Source of the DNA: HGM20899 sp964615195
Lineage (GTDB): Bacteria > Pseudomonadota > Gammaproteobacteria > Enterobacterales > Succinivibrionaceae
Direction: 5' to 3'
NCBI GenBank assembly: GCA_964615195.1
Contig: CAZTNG010000003.1
Coordinates: 1 to 64,000 of the forward strand
DNA length: 64,000 nt
The notes beneath the pieces were generated by a model. That model was not told the DNA's origin, ran no database searches, and saw nothing but the letters and a program-made list of their open reading frames with translations. The position numbers and the translations under genes were made by a program. The first letter of the stretch is position 1. The number at the start of each line of letters is the position of its first letter. Of the stretch, positions 35,720-44,547 are shown piece after piece.

Positions 35720-37951
35720 TTAATTTGTATTTAATTTAATCATATTTATGTAAATTTCCGTAAGTTTACTTTGTGTGTGAATATTTTCTAGATTTTTTCC
35801 GGGTGAAGGTAAAAAGCTAAAAGGTGCACCTAATTTTATGTATTTTTTTGAGTTTTCTATAATTTCTTTATTGAATTTTGATATCATTAGGTTCACATTA
35901 TTAGGATCTTTAATATTATGTTTTTGCATATATTCTAGTATTTCAGTAATACATTTGAAATATGTTACTTCCGTACTTTCACCTTTGAGATCTTCACTGA
36001 AATATTCATTGATATAGTACATTGCTTCTTTTTGAGCCGTTTTAGAATTAAATGATGCTAGAAGCTTTATTTCGTTTGTTCCCCATCCAAAATAATGATC
36101 TTCATTATTTTCTTCTTGGATTAAACCACATCTTACGTGAAAATCATTGCTAGGATTACCATTTGTTAGATCTAAACTTTCAGCAAATTGTTTAAATTCT
36201 TTTTTATTAAATTTTGAACATTCAATAAGTGATTTTACTTCTTTCATATTCATTAATTCGGATTCATATTCTTCATAGTTTAATCTGTATATTTCAGAGA
36301 AGTTAGGTGCAATGAGTCGATAAGCATAAATGTCTTTATAGGAAACATCATAGCAGTATACAGTTTTTCCAAAGTTTGCTAATTTTTGCAGCAAAAACAT
36401 GTATTGTTCTTTTGTTGAATGATTTTTGAATGACCAATCAACAAAGTCAATTTCACTTTGATTTTCAAAGAAACTCTTAAATGGAGTGCCGCTGCCATCA
36501 ATAAAATTACCTACAAAGTTAAAAGCTGTGTAATTTGGAATTTCTTCATAATCTTCATCTTCGGAGTGATCAATACAATCTTCTTCCTTAGGTGCATAGT
36601 TTTCATCAAATTTTTGTAAATCTATCGTATTCCACATGACCCCTTGAAACATTTCTGTAAGTGTTCTTTCAAGGGAAATTTGCATATCAGGGTGTGCACC
36701 GATAGAAAGTTTATATAGCTTATTATCATTTTCAGTTTTTGAAAGAAGAACGGCAGTCACAGGGAATATTCCGCATAAAGAACCGTCGTAACAAGTAATT
36801 TCATATCCATGTTTTTTAATTTCTTGAATTGTACTTGCACATTTTTGGAAATTAATACTTATAAAATCATCAGGGATTATTGGTAAAGCTCTATTGGATC
36901 CGCATAGTAAATCTTTGTAACACCCAATTCTGTTTTTAAATTTTAATGGTAAATTAGGTATCTCTTCAGGCATTATTTTACTATAAAGAAATTTACGTAC
37001 AAATCTTTCACATATTTCAGATAAGCCTTGTACCTTTGCTTCATATTCACTATTGCCAGCACACATTCCATTGCTACAATAACATCCTTCAAGGTAACGC
37101 ACGGGCAATAGAACCATATTTTGTTTTTCTAGATCTTCGATTTGTTTTAGATCTTCTGGTTGTAAATTATCTTTAAATCTATTTTCTTGTTCTGAAATAA
37201 ACGTATAAAGTGAGTCATCATCTGTTTCTTGTGTATCGTTTATTTCGGCAATATCAATGTTGAATTTAGCATGTTCATTGATTAATGGGACTGCGCATAT
37301 ACCTCTATCAACATTAGATGTTACTCTATCTGTAAAAGGAAGAATTGTTGGTAACATTAATTTTTGTTTTAAACCATTGCCGAATAATTGTAATGGTAAA
37401 AACAGATCTTCAGGCATTTCAAAAAAATCATTTGCTTCTTTCGGGGAAAGCAATGAGTTGTTGCAAAATTCAGCTTTATACCAGGCTTTTCTATCTTTTT
37501 CTGATTCAAATTCTTCACCTGCTACGTAGCAAATATTGTATCTTTGGTCATCAGCTAAATAAAACTTACTTAATGCTAGTAGTTTAGGAGTATTAACTAT
37601 TTCTCCTGATTTTAGGCAGTTAGGATATGAAACCCATGATTCATTTTTATATCTTGCAATATTTCTAGTAGAAATATCTTCTCCTAGATAATAGTCTTCA
37701 AAATATGCTTGATTTAAGAATCTTTCTGCAAGTTCGCCTATGGCAGAAGCTTGAGCTGCTAGTAAAGACATTCCTTTACCGTTACTTCTTATAGATGGGT
37801 TATTTTTATCTTGCAAAACAACAGAGTATAGATTTTCAGCAGGGTTTAATTTTTCTGTAAACTCTAGTTCAAGTCCTAATTCTTTAAGATTTTCACCAAA
37901 TAATTTAATAGTTTGTTCCGCAGATGCGTCCTTACCTAAGATGCTAGTCAT
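35720..37951 (-). CDS. ycaO: YcaO-type ATP-dependent cyclodehydratase-like protein, long form
   Basis: The product resembles E. coli YcaO along its length: GKDA start, NGKGMSLLAAQASAIGELAERF (about 59-79), DRGICAVP, SNGMCAGNSEYEAKVQGLSEICERF, YDGSLCGIFPV and GAHPDMQISLERTLTEMFQG, which together carry the ATP/Mg-binding glutamates. E. coli YcaO is implicated in RimO-dependent methylthiolation of ribosomal protein S12. At 743 residues it is about 160 longer; extra acidic sequence lies between the two ATP-binding blocks. ATG 37951 is preferred over 37963 because GGAG is 6 nt upstream of it. It precedes focA-pflB on the same strand, as in E. coli. No thiazole/oxazole peptide genes are nearby. Confidence 0.88.
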   Translation of the reverse strand: MTSILGKDASAEQTIKLFGENLKELGLELEFTEKLNPAENLYSVVLQDKNNPSIRSNGKGMSLLAAQASAIGELAERFLNQAYFEDYYLGEDISTRNIARYKNESWVSYPNCLKSGEIVNTPKLLALSKFYLADDQRYNICYVAGEEFESEKDRKAWYKAEFCNNSLLSPKEANDFFEMPEDLFLPLQLFGNGLKQKLMLPTILPFTDRVTSNVDRGICAVPLINEHAKFNIDIAEINDTQETDDDSLYTFISEQENRFKDNLQPEDLKQIEDLEKQNMVLLPVRYLEGCYCSNGMCAGNSEYEAKVQGLSEICERFVRKFLYSKIMPEEIPNLPLKFKNRIGCYKDLLCGSNRALPIIPDDFISINFQKCASTIQEIKKHGYEITCYDGSLCGIFPVTAVLLSKTENDNKLYKLSIGAHPDMQISLERTLTEMFQGVMWNTIDLQKFDENYAPKEEDCIDHSEDEDYEEIPNYTAFNFVGNFIDGSGTPFKSFFENQSEIDFVDWSFKNHSTKEQYMFLLQKLANFGKTVYCYDVSYKDIYAYRLIAPNFSEIYRLNYEEYESELMNMKEVKSLIECSKFNKKEFKQFAESLDLTNGNPSNDFHVRCGLIQEENNEDHYFGWGTNEIKLLASFNSKTAQKEAMYYINEYFSEDLKGESTEVTYFKCITEILEYMQKHNIKDPNNVNLMISKFNKEIIENSKKYIKLGAPFSFLPSPGKNLENIHTQSKLTEIYINMIKLNTN

Positions 37952-37974
37952 TGAGAGCTCCATATTTACTAAAT

Positions 37975-38045
37975 AAATTTTGCTAAAGCTGTAGTTTTGT
38001 AAATATAATCACAACTTATCGTATAAAATATATTTAGCAAAATTT
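37975..38045. repeat. 13-bp perfect inverted repeat upstream of ycaO
   Basis: AAATTTTGCTAAA (37975-37987) and TTTAGCAAAATTT (38033-38045) are exact complements 45 nt apart, starting 24 nt before the ycaO start codon. A smaller AAGTTGT/ACAAAACT pairing lies inside. It could be a folded mRNA leader or a pair of operator half-sites. Confidence 0.6.
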
Positions 38046-38128
38046 AAGATAGCGTTTGTGAGTCTTTATAATTAACATCGCTATAAATATTGTTCTAAAT
38101 ATATATCCTTACCAATACAAAACAAAAA

Positions 38129-38153
38129 ATTGAGGCTTAAGCTTCAATTTTTA
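38129..38153. terminator. Terminator-like hairpin in the ycaO/anchored-protein gap
   Basis: AAAATTGAGGCTTAAGCTTCAATTTT is a hairpin with T runs on both strands (TTTTTAT on plus, TTTTTTGTTTT on minus). It lies between divergent genes, where no known upstream transcript needs ending. Confidence 0.5.
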
Positions 38154-38175
38154 TAGAATTATGGGAATCTTTATT

Positions 38176-38631
38176 ATGAAATCTCGTTTTTTAAAATACG
38201 CTCTATACACAATTTGCGTAGTTTTAGGTTTTCTTTTATATGTGCCTTTTAGACAGCAAGTGATTCCAATGATTACTTCTTCATCGGATATCAAAAGTGA
38301 GTTAGAGACAGCTAAAAGCAAGCTTCCTGCAGAAGATCCTAATGGTAATGTTCAAGTGCTTAGTTTAGCATATGATGAACATTATAACGTAGTTTTTGAA
38401 GTAGAATTTAATTCTTCTTTATTTAAAGGTAAAAATAAAGAAGAAATAGAGAAAGAATTTCAAGAAAAAAACATTAGTCAAACATTATGCGGTAATGAAT
38501 TAGTAAAGTTAATTTTCAAAAATGGAGGGACTGTTTCCGCTAATCTATCAGTTACTAACTATGAATTAAAACGTCATGTTATTTTAGAGTGCACTAATAG
38601 TGGTTCTAATAATTTAGATTCAAATAATTAA
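38176..38631 (+). CDS. Small membrane-anchored protein of unknown function
   Basis: This product of about 151 residues has one N-terminal membrane helix (about 6-22, LKYALYTICVVLGFLLYV) and a periplasmic part with two cysteines (in LCGNE and LECT) likely forming a disulfide. I recognise no family. The layout (helix, LPxxDPNGNVQVLSL, FEVEFNSSLF, paired cysteine) resembles one module of the lipoprotein at 23153-23950. ATG 38176 is chosen since the next upstream ATG (38161) has no ribosome site, but the start is uncertain. Confidence 0.6.
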   Translation: MKSRFLKYALYTICVVLGFLLYVPFRQQVIPMITSSSDIKSELETAKSKLPAEDPNGNVQVLSLAYDEHYNVVFEVEFNSSLFKGKNKEEIEKEFQEKNISQTLCGNELVKLIFKNGGTVSANLSVTNYELKRHVILECTNSGSNNLDSNN

Positions 38632-38778
38632 CTGCTATTTAGAGAATTAAAAGATTTGAATAAATATTACTTTTTTTTAGTAAAAACTGTTATTTTTTGT
38701 TAAAATAGTATGGCTTTCAATCTTTAATTAGCTCTATTTAATTGTTATTCTTAATAATTGGAAGAAAAAATTTGTGTG

Positions 38779-38798
38779 CAATGATGTTTCCATCATTG
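38779..38798 (+). promoter_or_regulatory. Hairpin in the asd leader
   Basis: CAATGATG-TTTC-CATCATTG forms a stable 8-bp stem 53 nt before the asd start. It is not a lysine riboswitch (too small, no conserved core) and its role is unknown. Confidence 0.4.
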
Positions 38799-38850
38799 TA
38801 TTGTTAATAGCGATGCTGATAATCGCGTAAATTACGGTGTAATGTAAATC

Positions 38851-39963
38851 ATGAAGAAAGTAGGTTTTATCGGTTGGCGTGGTATGGTTGGATCCGTACT
38901 AATGGGACGCATGCAAGAAGAAAATGACTTTGCAGCTATTGATCCAGTGTTTTTTACTACCTCTCAGGCTGGTCAAAAAGCTCCTGTATTTTGTGGTAAA
39001 GACGCAGGTGTTTTATTAGATGCTAATAATCTTGATGCTCTCAAATCAATGGATATTATTGTTACTTGTCAGGGTGGAGATTACACTAAGAGCATGTATG
39101 CAAAGCTCATGGCAACAGGTTGGCAGGGATATTGGATTGATGCTGCTTCCACTTTAAGAATGGAAGACAATGCAGTGATTATTCTTGATCCTGTAAATGG
39201 TAAGGTTATAGAAGATTCCCTAAACAAAGGTATTAAGACCTTTGTAGGTGGTAATTGCACTGTAAGTCTTATGTTAATGGGTTTAGGTGGATTATTTAAG
39301 AATGATCTTGTTGAATGGATTCAATCTTCAACTTATCAAGCAGCATCTGGTGCAGGTGCAAAGAATATGCGTGAATTGCTTTGCCAAATGGGTGCTTTAT
39401 ACGGTTCTGTTGCCGATCAATTAAAAGATCCTGCTTCAGCAATTCTTGAAATTGAAAAGAATGTACGTGATACCATGAGAGCAGAGGCTTTCCCTACTAA
39501 GGAATTTATGGTTCCTTTAGCTGGTTCTTTAATTCCATGGATTGATGTTCAATTACCTAATGGTCAGAGTAAAGAAGAATGGAAGGGTATGTCTGAAACT
39601 AATAAGATTTTAGGTTTAGCTCCTGCTACAATTCCTGTTGATGGTAATTGTGTTCGTATTAGTTCTTTACGTTGTCATAGTCAATCATTCTTAATTAAGC
39701 TTAAGAAAGATGTATCTGTAGAATCGATTCATGAAATGTTAGCAGCACATAATCAATGGGCAAAGGTAATTCCTAACGATAAGGAAACTACCATTCATGA
39801 ATTAACTCCTGCTAAGGTTACAGGTACTTTATCAGTTCCAGTAGGACGTATTCGTAAGACTAATTTCGGAAGTCAGTATTTGTCAGCGTTCTCTGTGGGT
39901 GACCAATTACTTTGGGGCGCTGCAGAGCCTTTACGTCGTATGCTTAATATATTAGTTAAGTAA
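38851..39963 (+). CDS. asd: Aspartate-semialdehyde dehydrogenase
   Basis: The 370-residue enzyme reduces aspartyl phosphate to aspartate semialdehyde for Lys/DAP, Met and Thr synthesis. It has the NADP-binding GFIGWRGMVGSVLMGRM at the N-terminus, the catalytic Cys136 in GGNCTVSLML and the C-terminal histidine in RCHSQSF. Length and sequence match E. coli Asd (367). Single gene with a strong terminator. Confidence 0.96.
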   Translation: MKKVGFIGWRGMVGSVLMGRMQEENDFAAIDPVFFTTSQAGQKAPVFCGKDAGVLLDANNLDALKSMDIIVTCQGGDYTKSMYAKLMATGWQGYWIDAASTLRMEDNAVIILDPVNGKVIEDSLNKGIKTFVGGNCTVSLMLMGLGGLFKNDLVEWIQSSTYQAASGAGAKNMRELLCQMGALYGSVADQLKDPASAILEIEKNVRDTMRAEAFPTKEFMVPLAGSLIPWIDVQLPNGQSKEEWKGMSETNKILGLAPATIPVDGNCVRISSLRCHSQSFLIKLKKDVSVESIHEMLAAHNQWAKVIPNDKETTIHELTPAKVTGTLSVPVGRIRKTNFGSQYLSAFSVGDQLLWGAAEPLRRMLNILVK

Positions 39964-39984
39964 AAACAAATATAAGTAAATTTT

Positions 39985-40014
39985 AAAGATCCCCATTTGG
40001 GGATCTTTTTATTT
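39985..40014 (+). terminator. Terminator of asd
   Basis: AAAGATCCCC-ATTT-GGGGATCTTT followed by TTATTT. Strong hairpin 21 nt after the stop. Confidence 0.9.
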
Positions 40015-40098
40015 ACAACATTAATAAATGTGGTAATTCAAATTTGTTTAGGTATATAAAAATATACTGTATAAAATTATTTATAATTAATGTATTGT

Positions 40099-41889
40099 TT
40101 ATTTAGCTTTTAAGTTATTTATATCTTTTCTTAAATTCCCTGTTCTTTCTAGTTGTGCTGCTGTTAAGTTTAGTCCTTCTAATGTTTGAAGACCTTGTTC
40201 AGCTTCTCCTAATAAAGATGCTAGTTTGTGTTTGTTTTCATTATTTTTTACTGATGTATATTGGTCACATAGATCAATTAATACCTGGACTTTATTAAGC
40301 ATAACGTTAGTATTGGTAGGGATTTTTTTTAGTGCTTCTTTAAAGAACTCCAATGCTTCGCTTAAATGGCCTTCTTTGTATGCAGAAATTCCACTTAAAT
40401 TTAATTCTTTATATTTTTGTTGTTTTTCAATAAAGCTTTGGTCTTGCTTATATGTATTAATACAATGTTCAAAAATTTCATTAGATGTATCGTTACCTGA
40501 GTCACTATCATTGGCGGCAGGTTTTAAGAGTGTATTTTTTATTTGATCAGCAATTTCATACTCACCAACTTGTTGAAATCCTAGAAAAATATGTCCCATT
40601 ATAGACCTAGAAATATTTTCAGGTTCTTCGCAAGTAGTATAAGCCTTATATAAAGTTCTTTTCCCTTTACCATTTTCTCCTTTTATCATTTGAATTCTTG
40701 CAGTACAAACAGAATCGAATAGAATGGAGTTGAATTTATTTGGATCTAAGTGTTTTTTATAACGTGATAAAACATTTCTGATTTGTTTTTGCATGTTGGA
40801 TATATGATATGCATCACCAGAACTTTGTACAAATTGAAATTCACATTGAACAAAACTACTAAGTAAATTTTCTACTTCTTTTGGGTAATATTTATTTACT
40901 TCTAGCAACAAACCAATACTATCTCTTGCTAAAAGATAATCTTGGCTTTTTAGGGACATATCAATTTGTAATTGTAAAAGAGGAACAGACATTGGTGAGA
41001 TTAGAACTGCTCTCTTTATAGTTTGCATAGCTAAATTAGTTTGACCAGAATCAATATATGCATATGTTAGGCATTTTAATGCCTCAATGAGAAGAGGGTG
41101 CTTTTGTATTACTTGTTCTAGTTGTTCTATTGCATCATAATAATTTTTTTCCTCGTACAACACTTTTCCTAGACTTAGTCGTAAATAGCTTGATTCAACC
41201 ATACTTAATCCTTCATTTAAAATGGCTTTGGCTAAATCAAATTTATTAATATTTACATAACAATTTGCAAGTAAACAACGACAAAATATTTCATATGGAG
41301 TAGAGTTTGATAATTGCCATTCTAATGCTTGAATCATGTCGTCATTATTTTTTTCATGTTGGGCTTTATACACATTTTCTAAAATACGACGTCTAGTCAT
41401 AGCTCTGAATAATCTTTGCTTGAATTGTAATTGTGAAAAAGGCTTTATTACGTAATCATCTGGTTCTTGTTCTACCGCACTTAAAACCATGGCTCTAGAA
41501 TTATCACCAGTTACAATTAATACAACAGAAGTGTATGGTAGCTTATTTTGTTTATCTAGATATTCAATTAATTGTCTGCCATTTAATCCTGGTCCAAGAT
41601 TATAATCAAAGAGATAAACGTCATAAGTATTGTTTTTGCATATTTTAATTGCTTGGTCAGCATTGTTAGCAATATCAATTTTACTAAATCCCAAAGCATT
41701 AAGCATTGATTTCATCATAACAACAAATGTATGTTGATCATCCACAAGTAATACTTTTAGATTACTTAATGAAATAATACCTTGGGTATCAGTAGCTTTT
41801 TCTGTATTAAAATTCGCATTATCTTTTGATTCTGATACATTTGAATCTGATACATTTGAAACTAAAGGAGAAAAATCATTGATATTCAT
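40099..41889 (-). CDS. Response regulator with receiver and TPR domains
   Basis: The 596-residue protein has a disordered N-terminus (1-44), a receiver domain (about 45-165) with acidic pair D50-D51, phospho-acceptor D95 in YLFDYNLGP, a Thr in IVTGD and a Lys in VIKPF, and then a long helical region with TPR-like repeats (about 195-330 and 490-590). Such REC-TPR proteins occur in Shewanella and Vibrio; it has no DNA-binding output and so probably acts through protein contacts. The N-terminal linker contains a perfect 15-bp tandem repeat (41831-41860). No kinase is adjacent. Confidence 0.85.
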   Translation of the reverse strand: MNINDFSPLVSNVSDSNVSESKDNANFNTEKATDTQGIISLSNLKVLLVDDQHTFVVMMKSMLNALGFSKIDIANNADQAIKICKNNTYDVYLFDYNLGPGLNGRQLIEYLDKQNKLPYTSVVLIVTGDNSRAMVLSAVEQEPDDYVIKPFSQLQFKQRLFRAMTRRRILENVYKAQHEKNNDDMIQALEWQLSNSTPYEIFCRCLLANCYVNINKFDLAKAILNEGLSMVESSYLRLSLGKVLYEEKNYYDAIEQLEQVIQKHPLLIEALKCLTYAYIDSGQTNLAMQTIKRAVLISPMSVPLLQLQIDMSLKSQDYLLARDSIGLLLEVNKYYPKEVENLLSSFVQCEFQFVQSSGDAYHISNMQKQIRNVLSRYKKHLDPNKFNSILFDSVCTARIQMIKGENGKGKRTLYKAYTTCEEPENISRSIMGHIFLGFQQVGEYEIADQIKNTLLKPAANDSDSGNDTSNEIFEHCINTYKQDQSFIEKQQKYKELNLSGISAYKEGHLSEALEFFKEALKKIPTNTNVMLNKVQVLIDLCDQYTSVKNNENKHKLASLLGEAEQGLQTLEGLNLTAAQLERTGNLRKDINNLKAK

Positions 41890-42196
41890 ATGTTGGTTCC
41901 TAACGTTTAAAAATACGTTATGTTGTTATGTGTTATTTAAATTGATAATAATGTTTGCTAAAAGTATTTATAAATAATTTTTATTAACAAAAAACGGACT
42001 TAGTACATTATAAAATAAGCTTTTAGATGAAATATAAAAAATAATATAATTTTATGAACTTGAACCTAGCTTTTTTTAATAGTTTGATGTTAGACGTAAA
42101 TTAGATAGTATTTTTTACATTGAATGAGTATATATGAAATTAAATGCAATATATGGTTTTTTAGGGGAAATTGAGATTTAGTTGAGACATCGCAGA
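41890..42196. other. AT-rich intergenic region
   Basis: 307 nt between the REC-TPR gene and tRNA-Tyr, presumably holding the promoter of the former and the 3' trailer of the latter. I see no further feature. Confidence 0.4.
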
Positions 42197-42281
<85 letters not shown>

Positions 42282-42405
42282 GTTGCGATGACGTGCATAA
42301 TATCATAATTTGTACATTTGCCAAGTTTTTTTGTAAAATAAATTAAAGAAAGTTTGTTTTTGTCCGTTATTTAAGCAGTACGTTAAGTTATTGGATATTT
42401 TAGTT

Positions 42406-42909
42406 ATGCTACCAATGGATATCAGAGACAAATTATTAGTGGACGAGCTTCAGCTTGGCCATAGTCTCAATGATGCTATTCATAATGGTGATAAAGCGTA
42501 TTTTGATTTACTATTGTCCATGGTTTCTTCTGATGTTATGGATGATGCTAATGTTGTTGATCCAAGAAAGGAACGCGTCACAAATGAAGATTTGCGTAAA
42601 AAGTTTATGCTTGCTCCTGCAAGAAGTTTTTATAGTGAAGACGCTGATTTTACACGAGCAGATGAGTTAGGTGAAATAATTAGAGGTAATAGTATTTCTG
42701 GTTTAAGCCTAAATTTAGCACTAAATGATGCACCGTTAGCTGTAGCTGCAAATAGTATTTCCTCAGATGTAATAAATAATGTTTCACCATTATGTCAGAT
42801 GAAAAATGATTTAGTGAATAATAGTGGTAGTTTAAAGCATGAGCATTTTGATTTATGTACTCTTGCTATAGTAGATGCTATTAATACAGCAAGAGTAACT
42901 AGTATGTAA
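42406..42909 (+). CDS. VC2046/SO_2500-like protein
   Basis: The roughly 167-residue cytoplasmic protein resembles the VC2046/SO_2500 family of unknown function in Vibrio and Shewanella, by the N-terminal VDELQLGHSLNDAIHNGDKAYFDLLLSMVSSDVMDD pattern and the RKKFMLAP stretch. No catalytic motif is visible. Start uncertain: TTG 42391, ATG 42406 and ATG 42415 are all in frame. It is convergent with smrB, the two stop codons being one base apart. Confidence 0.6.
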   Translation: MLPMDIRDKLLVDELQLGHSLNDAIHNGDKAYFDLLLSMVSSDVMDDANVVDPRKERVTNEDLRKKFMLAPARSFYSEDADFTRADELGEIIRGNSISGLSLNLALNDAPLAVAANSISSDVINNVSPLCQMKNDLVNNSGSLKHEHFDLCTLAIVDAINTARVTSM

Positions 42910-42910
42910 T

Positions 42911-43594
42911 TTATCTACGACGAGCCATTTGTTCTCTAGTATCTTCTCTAGCATCATTTCCCTTTTTTAATAGTACATAGGTACTTCCCTTATCTCCATG
43001 ATATGGCATTGCAGTATGATATCCGATAACTTCTGGCATCATTTTTAACCAATGAGCTACATAGCTTTTTAATAGAGCTTTTGGGGTTGAAAATTCACCT
43101 TTCCCATGGATTATAATGACGCATCTAAGATTTTTTTTAACTGAATTTACAATAAATTTTCTGACTTTTTTGTAAGCTTGTTCAATTGTATGATTATGAA
43201 GATCAATACCATCTTGTGGTGTATATTCACCACTTTTTAATTTTCGTAATACTCCATACTGTAATCCGGAAGATTTATAGCTTATCGTATCTAAAGGATC
43301 CACAAAAATCATGTTAGCAGAAGAGAAAAAATCAATTTCTTCTTCATGTTTTTCATCTTCACTCATTTCTTTAAGAATTGCAGAAATTTTAGGATCCATT
43401 ATTTCTTTTTTAGTATTGATTTTGTCTTGTACAATTTTTTTTACGTCTTTCATTTCATCAGCAAAAGAGAAGACTTCTGTATCTAGTTTATTGACTTCTT
43501 TCTCTACGTTTTCTTCTTTTGATGAGACTACAGGAACATTATTTTTTATAGAATTCGTGTGTAGTGTTTTGATGATCTTTTCCGAAAACTGCAT
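42911..43594 (-). CDS. smrB: Smr-domain endonuclease SmrB
   Basis: The 227-residue protein has a C-terminal Smr domain (about 135-220): YTPQDGIDLHNHT, a helix, VIIIHGKGEFS and the C-terminal strand with STYVLLKK. SmrB cleaves mRNA at collided ribosomes. The usual DLHG motif is DLHN here. The N-terminal half is longer than in E. coli (183 residues total) and is charged and helical, possibly the ribosome-binding part. Confidence 0.87.
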   Translation of the reverse strand: MQFSEKIIKTLHTNSIKNNVPVVSSKEENVEKEVNKLDTEVFSFADEMKDVKKIVQDKINTKKEIMDPKISAILKEMSEDEKHEEEIDFFSSANMIFVDPLDTISYKSSGLQYGVLRKLKSGEYTPQDGIDLHNHTIEQAYKKVRKFIVNSVKKNLRCVIIIHGKGEFSTPKALLKSYVAHWLKMMPEVIGYHTAMPYHGDKGSTYVLLKKGNDAREDTREQMARRR

Positions 43595-43643
43595 GTAGGT
43601 ACCTCTAATGTATGTTAGTCATTATATCCACTTAACTATCATT

Positions 43644-44543
43644 TTATTTTATAGCTCTTGAGGAATCAATAATTGTGCAAAGACGTTCAATGCCGAGGAA
43701 TACAGACCTAGGCGTTGCTCTACTAAGAATATCTCGATCTTCGCCGCTAATGTAGCTTGTTTTAATATTTGGAATGTTAAACACTTCATTAGTCATAACT
43801 ATAATTAGATCGGCTTGTTTACTAATAATATTTTCCATATCTACCATTTGATAGGGAATGTTTATTTTTGTGTATGGATTAAATCCATGACATATATGAA
43901 TGTAATCATTTAAGATTGTATTACTGCCTGCAACCATATATGGTTTTTGCCAGAGTAATATTATTGTATTAATGTAGCTTTTATTTTTAAATAACAATGT
44001 CTGACTTAATATTTTATCATTAATTCTAGATACTAAAATTTGAGCTTCGTGTTCTCTATGTGTAATTTTGGCAAGTTCTATAATACTTTTCTTCAAATCT
44101 TCAATAGATGTAAGTTTAAAGGAAACAAATTTATCTTGTAAAAGCTTGTTTCTTGATTGCACTAAGGAATTATACTCACTGCTGAATAAAATTAAGTCAG
44201 TTTTCAGCTCTACAATTTTTTCTTGGTTAATATTATAGTAGTCTGAAATTTTAGGAAGTTTTGTAGCTTCTAATGGAAAATTGCTGTTAATATCCACACC
44301 TACAAGGCATTTTTCTGCATGTAATTCATATATTATTTCCGTTATTTCTGGGGATGTAGATACTAATCTAGGGCAATTAATAATTTGTGCATTAATGACC
44401 ATATAATTTGATAAAATTATAGTAATAAATATGTAAAGAAATAGCATATTTAAAATTTTTTTAAATATGTAATGTACACTTTTATTTAAGTGTGTTAACA
44501 ATGAGTAGCCATCTTTACTAGAAAGTTTATTAATATTTTGCAT
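43644..44543 (-). CDS. btuF: Cobalamin periplasmic binding protein BtuF
   Basis: The protein has an N-terminal hydrophobic segment (about 35-55 in the long form, probable signal) and a periplasmic-binding fold with LVSTSPEITEIIYELHAEKCLVGVDINSNFP and KIVELKTDLILF, as in BtuF. BtuF delivers vitamin B12 to BtuCD. The frame opens at TTG 44558, ATG 44543 is the first ATG; an internal ATG at 44447 would give a more ordinary signal peptide, so the start is uncertain. Its 5' end meets the cobD stop. Context mtnN-cobD-btuF is conserved in Vibrio and relatives. Confidence 0.8.
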   Translation of the reverse strand: MQNINKLSSKDGYSLLTHLNKSVHYIFKKILNMLFLYIFITIILSNYMVINAQIINCPRLVSTSPEITEIIYELHAEKCLVGVDINSNFPLEATKLPKISDYYNINQEKIVELKTDLILFSSEYNSLVQSRNKLLQDKFVSFKLTSIEDLKKSIIELAKITHREHEAQILVSRINDKILSQTLLFKNKSYINTIILLWQKPYMVAGSNTILNDYIHICHGFNPYTKINIPYQMVDMENIISKQADLIIVMTNEVFNIPNIKTSYISGEDRDILSRATPRSVFLGIERLCTIIDSSRAIK

Positions 44544-44547
44544 AGTA

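Noticed and set aside
35720..38631. YcaO plus small protein as a RiPP (thiazole/oxazole peptide) cluster
   Set aside because: No precursor peptide, dehydrogenase, E1-like partner or exporter is nearby; the small protein is membrane anchored with a disulfide-like pair; ycaO-focA-pflB is the ordinary E. coli order.
38632..38850. Lysine riboswitch upstream of asd
   Set aside because: The leader is short, AT-rich and lacks the conserved lysine riboswitch core; only one small hairpin is present.
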